A stretch of DNA of 64,000 nucleotides from JADJRH01 sp046351455. Lineage in GTDB: Bacteria > Myxococcota_A > Polyangia > Polyangiales > Polyangiaceae. This document shows, in pieces, positions 59,872 through 64,000 of this stretch. The stretch is from positions 1-64,000 of the forward strand of contig JAXLYM010000005.1 in the NCBI GenBank assembly GCA_046351455.1. Reading direction: 5' to 3'. The translations under genes were made by a program, and so were the position numbers. Position 1 is the first letter of the stretch; the number at the start of each line of letters is the position of its first letter. Under the pieces are notes generated by a model, which saw only the letters and a list, made by a program, of their open reading frames with translations, made no database searches and had not been told where the DNA came from.

Positions 59872-62084
59872 CAGCGCTGCTTCTGACCGTCGCCTCGGGC
59901 GACGAGCTATCGGTCCGCAACTTCTCCGCCGAAGAGGCGGCGTCCACGCTGTTCTCCGTGTCGATCTGGGCGCGCTCCCACAGCGCGGAGATCGATCTGG
60001 AGGCCATCGTCGGCAAAGAGGTCACCTTCCACGTCACGCACGGCACCCGCCACACGGGCGGCATGGGCTCGCGCACGTGGAAGGGAGTCGTCGCCTTCGC
60101 CGAGCAAGTCCAGGCCGAGCCGACCGGCCTCTCGACCTATTATCTGCGCGTCGTCCCCAAGCTGTATCTCCTCACGCAGCGGCGGAATTACCGCATCTTC
60201 CAGCACCTCGCCGTCCCCGACATCGTCACGAAGATCCTCGGGGAGCACAACGTCGAGCACGTCTGGAACATCGATCGTGGCAAGTACCCGAAGCTGGAAT
60301 ACAAGGTCCAGTACGGGGAGAGCGACTACACGTTCGTGAGCCGCCTGCTGGAAGAGGCGGGCATCGCCTTCGTCTTCGCGGATCCGGAGGCGAGCGGCAC
60401 CAAGCTCACGTTCGACGACAAGCTCCCTGCGCGGTCCGCCCGCCCGGTGATCCGCTACGTCGACAACCCCAATCAAGCCTCGGAGAAGGAGTTCGTGACG
60501 CGCGTGCGCCTCTCGCACGAGGTGCGGCCGGGCGCGCAGACGCTCCGCGACTACGACTTCCGCAACCCCGGCTTCCCCCTGTTCGCGGAGGCCCCGAAGG
60601 CCCCCGCGCCCGAGAGCTTCTACGAGCAATACCAGTATCGCCCGGGCAGCTTCCTCGTCGAGAAGGGCAAAGAGGGCAATACGCCGGTGGCCGACGATCA
60701 CGGCACGGCCCGCTACGTGGAGACGTACGGCAAGGACAAGACGCACCGTTATCTCGACTCCAATCGCACCGGCAAGCGGGCGGTCTCCTTCGACACGAAC
60801 TGCTTCGATCTCCACCCCGGCTCCATCCTCACGATCGCCAATCACCCGCACGCGGAGCTGAACGAGGGACAGCGCCTCCTGGTCGTGGAGATGCGCGCGG
60901 AGGGCTCTCCGGACGGCGAGTGGACAGGCACCGCAAAGACCGTATTCGCGTCGGAGCCGTACCAGCCGGCGCAGCGCACCCCCAGGCCGGATGTCGTGGG
61001 CGTGCAGTCCGCGACGGTCGTCGGCCCCGCCGGGCAAGAGATCCACACGGACGAATTCGGCCGCGTGCGCGTGCAATTCCCCTGGGATCGCGACGGAAAG
61101 CTGGACGAGAACTCCTCCTGCTGGATCCGCGTCTCGCAGGGCTGGGCCGGCACCGGATACGGCATGATGGTCATTCCGCGCATCGGCCAGGAGGTGCTGA
61201 TTGGCTTCCTCGCGGGCGACCCGGATCAGCCCGTGATCGTGGGCCGCGTATTCAACGCGAAGGAGCAGGTGCCCTACAAGCTGCCCGACCACAAGACGCG
61301 CAGCACCTGGAAGAGCGACTCTTCGATCGGCTCCGGCGGCTTCAACGAGATCATGTTCGAGGACAAGAAGGCCCGCGAATTGATCTACATCCAGGCGCAG
61401 AAAGACCTTCGAAAGCTCGTCAAGAACAACGAGACGATCACCGTCGGCCGCAATCGCCAGAAGTTCGTCCTGCTGAACGAGACGGAGACGACCGGCGCCA
61501 ACCGCACCGAGGTGACCGGCGCCAACCGCACCGAGATCACCGGGGTGAACCGGCTCACCATCATCGGCAACGACTCCTTGAAGCTGATTCGAGGGGACGA
61601 GTCGGAGAAGACCGACGGCAAGATGATGCTCGTCGTGCGCGGCGATCAGGACGTCGTCGTCAAGCAGGACAAGCGCGAGCGCGTCGAGGGCAACAGCCAC
61701 CTCAAGGTGCGCGGCAAACAGAACCGCAAGATCGACGGCAAGTATTCACTCTCCGTCGGCAAGGACCAGCACGTCAAGGTCGGCAAGCACCACGCGCTCG
61801 ACGCGGAGAAAGAGATCCACCTCAAGGCCGGCACGTCGCTCGTGCTGGAGGCGACGAAGGATCTCACGCTCAAGGGGCCCGGCGGCTTCATCCGCATCGA
61901 CTCGAGCGGCGTCACGATCCGCGGCAACATGGTGCTCATCAACTCCGGCGGATCCGCAGGCTCCGGCGCGGGCTCCAGCCCCGAGGCGCCGGACGAGGCG
62001 CAGGAGGCGGTGATCGAACAGCCGCCCATCCCCACGCCCGAGAACGTGGCCATCACCGGGATCACCGGCTCCGGCGGGGGCTGA
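59868..62084 (+). CDS. vgrG: T6SS spike protein VgrG (copy 2)
   Basis: A 738-aa VgrG. The Gp27-like base has LLTQRRNYRIFQHLAVPDIVT, QYGESDYTFVSRLLEEAGIA and FVSRLLEEAG. The OB part is HTDEFGRVRVQFPWDRDGK (about 393). The stalk is TGANRTEVTGANRTEITGVN, a three-fold internal repeat. The C-terminal 50 residues are Gly/Ser/Pro/Glu-rich (GGSAGSGAGSSPEAPDEA), a tail lacking in VgrG copy 1 that could contact the cargo. It is coupled to the PAAR gene and followed by the 137-aa gene 13 bp later. Roles are as for other VgrG spikes. Confidence 0.95.
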   Translation: MTALLLTVASGDELSVRNFSAEEAASTLFSVSIWARSHSAEIDLEAIVGKEVTFHVTHGTRHTGGMGSRTWKGVVAFAEQVQAEPTGLSTYYLRVVPKLYLLTQRRNYRIFQHLAVPDIVTKILGEHNVEHVWNIDRGKYPKLEYKVQYGESDYTFVSRLLEEAGIAFVFADPEASGTKLTFDDKLPARSARPVIRYVDNPNQASEKEFVTRVRLSHEVRPGAQTLRDYDFRNPGFPLFAEAPKAPAPESFYEQYQYRPGSFLVEKGKEGNTPVADDHGTARYVETYGKDKTHRYLDSNRTGKRAVSFDTNCFDLHPGSILTIANHPHAELNEGQRLLVVEMRAEGSPDGEWTGTAKTVFASEPYQPAQRTPRPDVVGVQSATVVGPAGQEIHTDEFGRVRVQFPWDRDGKLDENSSCWIRVSQGWAGTGYGMMVIPRIGQEVLIGFLAGDPDQPVIVGRVFNAKEQVPYKLPDHKTRSTWKSDSSIGSGGFNEIMFEDKKARELIYIQAQKDLRKLVKNNETITVGRNRQKFVLLNETETTGANRTEVTGANRTEITGVNRLTIIGNDSLKLIRGDESEKTDGKMMLVVRGDQDVVVKQDKRERVEGNSHLKVRGKQNRKIDGKYSLSVGKDQHVKVGKHHALDAEKEIHLKAGTSLVLEATKDLTLKGPGGFIRIDSSGVTIRGNMVLINSGGSAGSGAGSSPEAPDEAQEAVIEQPPIPTPENVAITGITGSGGG

Positions 62085-62096
62085 CCGCGAGGGGCC

Positions 62097-62510
62097 ATGT
62101 TCCGCGTGAAGAAGCCGCAAAAAGAGGCTCTCGGCGACGCTGACTTCATCGGACGGATGGAGGAAGTGCTCGCGGAGGACCTCTACGGGCGCAAGGTCAC
62201 GGCCGAGGACAAGGCTCGTTTTCCGTTCCGGGAGATGATCGCGCACGGCATGGACGTGGCGCGCTCGTACGGTTTCCGCACCGAGCGGGACCTGGCGACG
62301 TTCGTCCTCCACATGGTGCGGATCAACCCCGATTTTCATAAACAACCCACCATCCACTCCATCCTTCGCGACACGGACTTATCGCCCTCGGAGCGCCGCG
62401 AGAAGCTTCTCACGGACGTCTCCAGCGACGAATGGAACGCCGCCGCGGGGATGACCGACGCCGACGATTACTGGGATCGCCACCTGCCCGAGCCCGTGGC
62501 CCGAAACTGA
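62097..62510 (+). CDS. T6SS-associated small protein, unrecognised
   Basis: A 137-aa soluble protein starting 13 bp after VgrG. It is helical with ADFIGRMEEVLAEDLYGR, FPFREMIAHGMDVARSYGFRTERDLATFV and a C-terminal DADDYWDRHLPEP. Its place between VgrG and a lipase effector fits an adaptor/chaperone or an immunity protein, but I know no family for certain. No membrane segment or signal is seen. Spacing of 10 bp to the lipase gene suggests the same transcript. Confidence 0.75.
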   Translation: MFRVKKPQKEALGDADFIGRMEEVLAEDLYGRKVTAEDKARFPFREMIAHGMDVARSYGFRTERDLATFVLHMVRINPDFHKQPTIHSILRDTDLSPSERREKLLTDVSSDEWNAAAGMTDADDYWDRHLPEPVARN

Positions 62511-62519
62511 GGTCCGCCG

Positions 62520-63596
62520 ATGATCCAGCGCACCCCACCCCAAGATCAGGCCGCCTTGAACGACGCGAACGCCTCGGCCTTCCCGGAGAGGGAGCCCTCG
62601 GCCGCGCAGAGCTGCCCGCTCGAAAAAGGCATCATCTGCGGCGTCTTCTTCGACGGGACTGGCAACAACCGCTACGACCGCTCCCGCGCCGAGACGAACG
62701 TCTCCCGCCTGTACGTCAAGTACAAGAAGTTCACGGACGACCGCTACGTCCGCGACAAGCTCTACATCATCGGCCCGGGCGCGGCCTCCGGCGACGAGAC
62801 GACGGAGGGCGGCGCCGACACCGTGCCTCAGGGCGGCTGGTGGCACAATATCTGGGGCCAGGCGAAGGGCAAGGGCGGCAAGGAGCGCCTCAACATCGCG
62901 TATCGCTGGCTCAAGGCGAAGTTCGGAGAGCACACCGCGACCGAGCACAAGATGCTCGACACGTACGGCTTCAGCCGCGGAGCGTCCCTGTCCCGCACCT
63001 TCGTGAACCTCACGAACCAGGCCCTGAAGCGCGAGATCGAGAACATCAACGTCCGATTCCTCGGCGTGTTCGACACCGTCGGATCGTGGGGCGGCGGGGA
63101 AGAGGCCTTCGAGAACGACGGGCTGGACAGCGGGGACGCGCTCAACTGGGCGCATTTCACCGCGCGGCACGAGCACCGCGAGCACTTCCCGCTGACCAGG
63201 CTGTCCGGCGCAGACAAGGAGTATGCAGGCGTCCACTCCGACGTCGGCGGCGGCTACGCGGACGAGCGGCCGAAGGTGCGCAACAGCCTCGCCTTCGTGA
63301 CGTGCAATCACATGTACCTCCGCAGCATCGAGTCCAACGTGGACATGGATGTGCCGCCCACGAACGGCGTGAACATCGCGGAGCTCTACCGCCAGTCGGA
63401 GGAGTACTGCGCGCCCGCCATCTTCGATCCGAACGGCGCGTGGGCCGCCCGCCGCAAGCTCTGGTTCGAGACGTACGTGCACGACTCCACGGGGTGGGCG
63501 CCGTGGAACTGGTCCACCGACGACAAGATCCGCGTCGTCCTGCAGCACCGCAAGAAGCACCTCGGCTCGCCGCCGCCCAACTTCACCTGGACCTGA
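62520..63596 (+). CDS. Tle1-like (DUF2235) phospholipase effector
   Basis: A 358-aa alpha/beta hydrolase of the DUF2235/Tle1 family, T6SS lipase effectors that attack membranes of rival cells. FDGTGNN (44-50) is the family's first motif. The nucleophile elbow is GFSRG (Ser152). FDTVGSW (184-190) and HSDVGGGY (239-246) bring the acidic and histidine residues. The length is shorter than many Tle1 proteins. No signal peptide is visible, as expected for a T6SS cargo. It is directly downstream of VgrG. No immunity gene is recognisable in the remaining window. Confidence 0.9.
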   Translation: MIQRTPPQDQAALNDANASAFPEREPSAAQSCPLEKGIICGVFFDGTGNNRYDRSRAETNVSRLYVKYKKFTDDRYVRDKLYIIGPGAASGDETTEGGADTVPQGGWWHNIWGQAKGKGGKERLNIAYRWLKAKFGEHTATEHKMLDTYGFSRGASLSRTFVNLTNQALKREIENINVRFLGVFDTVGSWGGGEEAFENDGLDSGDALNWAHFTARHEHREHFPLTRLSGADKEYAGVHSDVGGGYADERPKVRNSLAFVTCNHMYLRSIESNVDMDVPPTNGVNIAELYRQSEEYCAPAIFDPNGAWAARRKLWFETYVHDSTGWAPWNWSTDDKIRVVLQHRKKHLGSPPPNFTWT

Positions 63597-63602
63597 GCCG
63601 TG

Positions 63603-64000
63603 ATGTCGTCGCAGCAGCCGGCCTCTTCGCGTCCCGCCGCGGCGCTCATCGTCGCGGTGAGCGGCGGGCCCAAGCGCGGGAAGAAGGCCGCGATCCGGCC
63701 CGGACAGACGTTGATCGTGGGCCGCTCGTCGCAGGCGGGGCTCTCGCTCTCGGACGCGCCGCGCCTCTCCGCGCGCCACTTCGAGGTCGCGTGGGACGGA
63801 GAGGTGCCGCGGATCCGCGACCTCGCGAGCCACGACGGGACGCGGCTCGACGGACAGCCCATCTCGGACGAAGAGGCCCGAAACGCCGCGTGGATCCGCG
63901 CCGGTGAGGTCGACTTCACCCTTCACATCGAGGGGTACACTCCCCCCGACCGGACCGACGAGGACGACGCGGACGAGCCCGAGGCCCCGACGACCGCGCT
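63603..64000 (+). CDS. FHA-domain protein, cut by window edge
   Basis: Begins at ATG 63603, seven bases after the lipase stop, and runs off the end (about 132 codons seen). The N-terminal half is a forkhead-associated domain, which binds phosphothreonine: RPGQTLIVGRSSQAGLSLSD, ARHFEVAWD and LASHDGTRLDG. Asp/Glu-rich sequence follows. FHA proteins accompany threonine phosphorylation control of T6SS in other bacteria. It could link the Ser/Thr kinases in this window to T6SS control (inference). The C-terminus is unseen. Confidence 0.85.
   Translation, partial: MSSQQPASSRPAAALIVAVSGGPKRGKKAAIRPGQTLIVGRSSQAGLSLSDAPRLSARHFEVAWDGEVPRIRDLASHDGTRLDGQPISDEEARNAAWIRAGEVDFTLHIEGYTPPDRTDEDDADEPEAPTTA

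Overview
The window is high-GC DNA, with G or C at most third codon positions, and reads like a myxobacterium, most likely of the Polyangiales (inference). Supporting signs are a C-terminal CGCS/hydrophobic/Arg tail of the MYXO-CTERM type on one secreted protein, four Hanks-type Ser/Thr kinases, many lipobox-bearing proteins, several large Cys-rich repeat proteins, and two type VI secretion (T6SS) VgrG/PAAR clusters. I see no rRNA, tRNA or CRISPR array. About 51 protein genes are supported. Both edge genes are cut: a kinase at the left end and an FHA-domain gene at the right end.

Layout. 1-5.7 kb: kinase, lysophospholipid acyltransferase, glutathione S-transferase, and an overlapping pair ending in a polytopic glycosyltransferase. 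5.9-18.3 kb: envelope proteins (membrane protein, Cys-repeat lipoprotein with a ThuA-like tail, NHL/Cys-repeat MYXO-CTERM protein), a stand-alone polymorphic-toxin-like gene, PEGA and Cys-rich lipoprotein genes, and a second kinase. 18.4-25.1 kb: lipoprotein, bifunctional aspartokinase/homoserine dehydrogenase, surface-repeat protein, low-complexity membrane protein, sterol desaturase-like enzyme.

25.1-35.4 kb is T6SS island 1: two DUF2169 genes flank VgrG, a PAAR protein fused to a papain-like domain, a tandem pair of paralogous small genes and an Ala-rich helical gene. The small genes are good candidates for immunity proteins. 35.4-44.4 kb: thioredoxin/TPR lipoprotein, secreted lipoprotein, RuvX, a TTG-started beta-repeat protein, two tandem Cys-repeat lipoproteins, TrpS. 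44.5-52.5 kb: two tandem paralogous kinases, a NamZ-type muramidase, lipoproteins and a metallo-beta-lactamase-fold hydrolase.

52.6-55.7 kb is a scarred stretch: a 33-bp minisatellite, a collapsed alpha/beta hydrolase, and an Rpn-type nuclease gene carrying a 92-nt dispersed repeat in frame. 55.7-59.3 kb: L,D-transpeptidase and secreted proteins. 59.5-64 kb is T6SS island 2: PAAR, VgrG, an unrecognised 137-aa gene, a Tle1-like phospholipase and an FHA gene.

Two families of dispersed hairpin repeats sit at the 3' ends of genes, always in the sense orientation of the gene they follow (seven of seven copies in this window).
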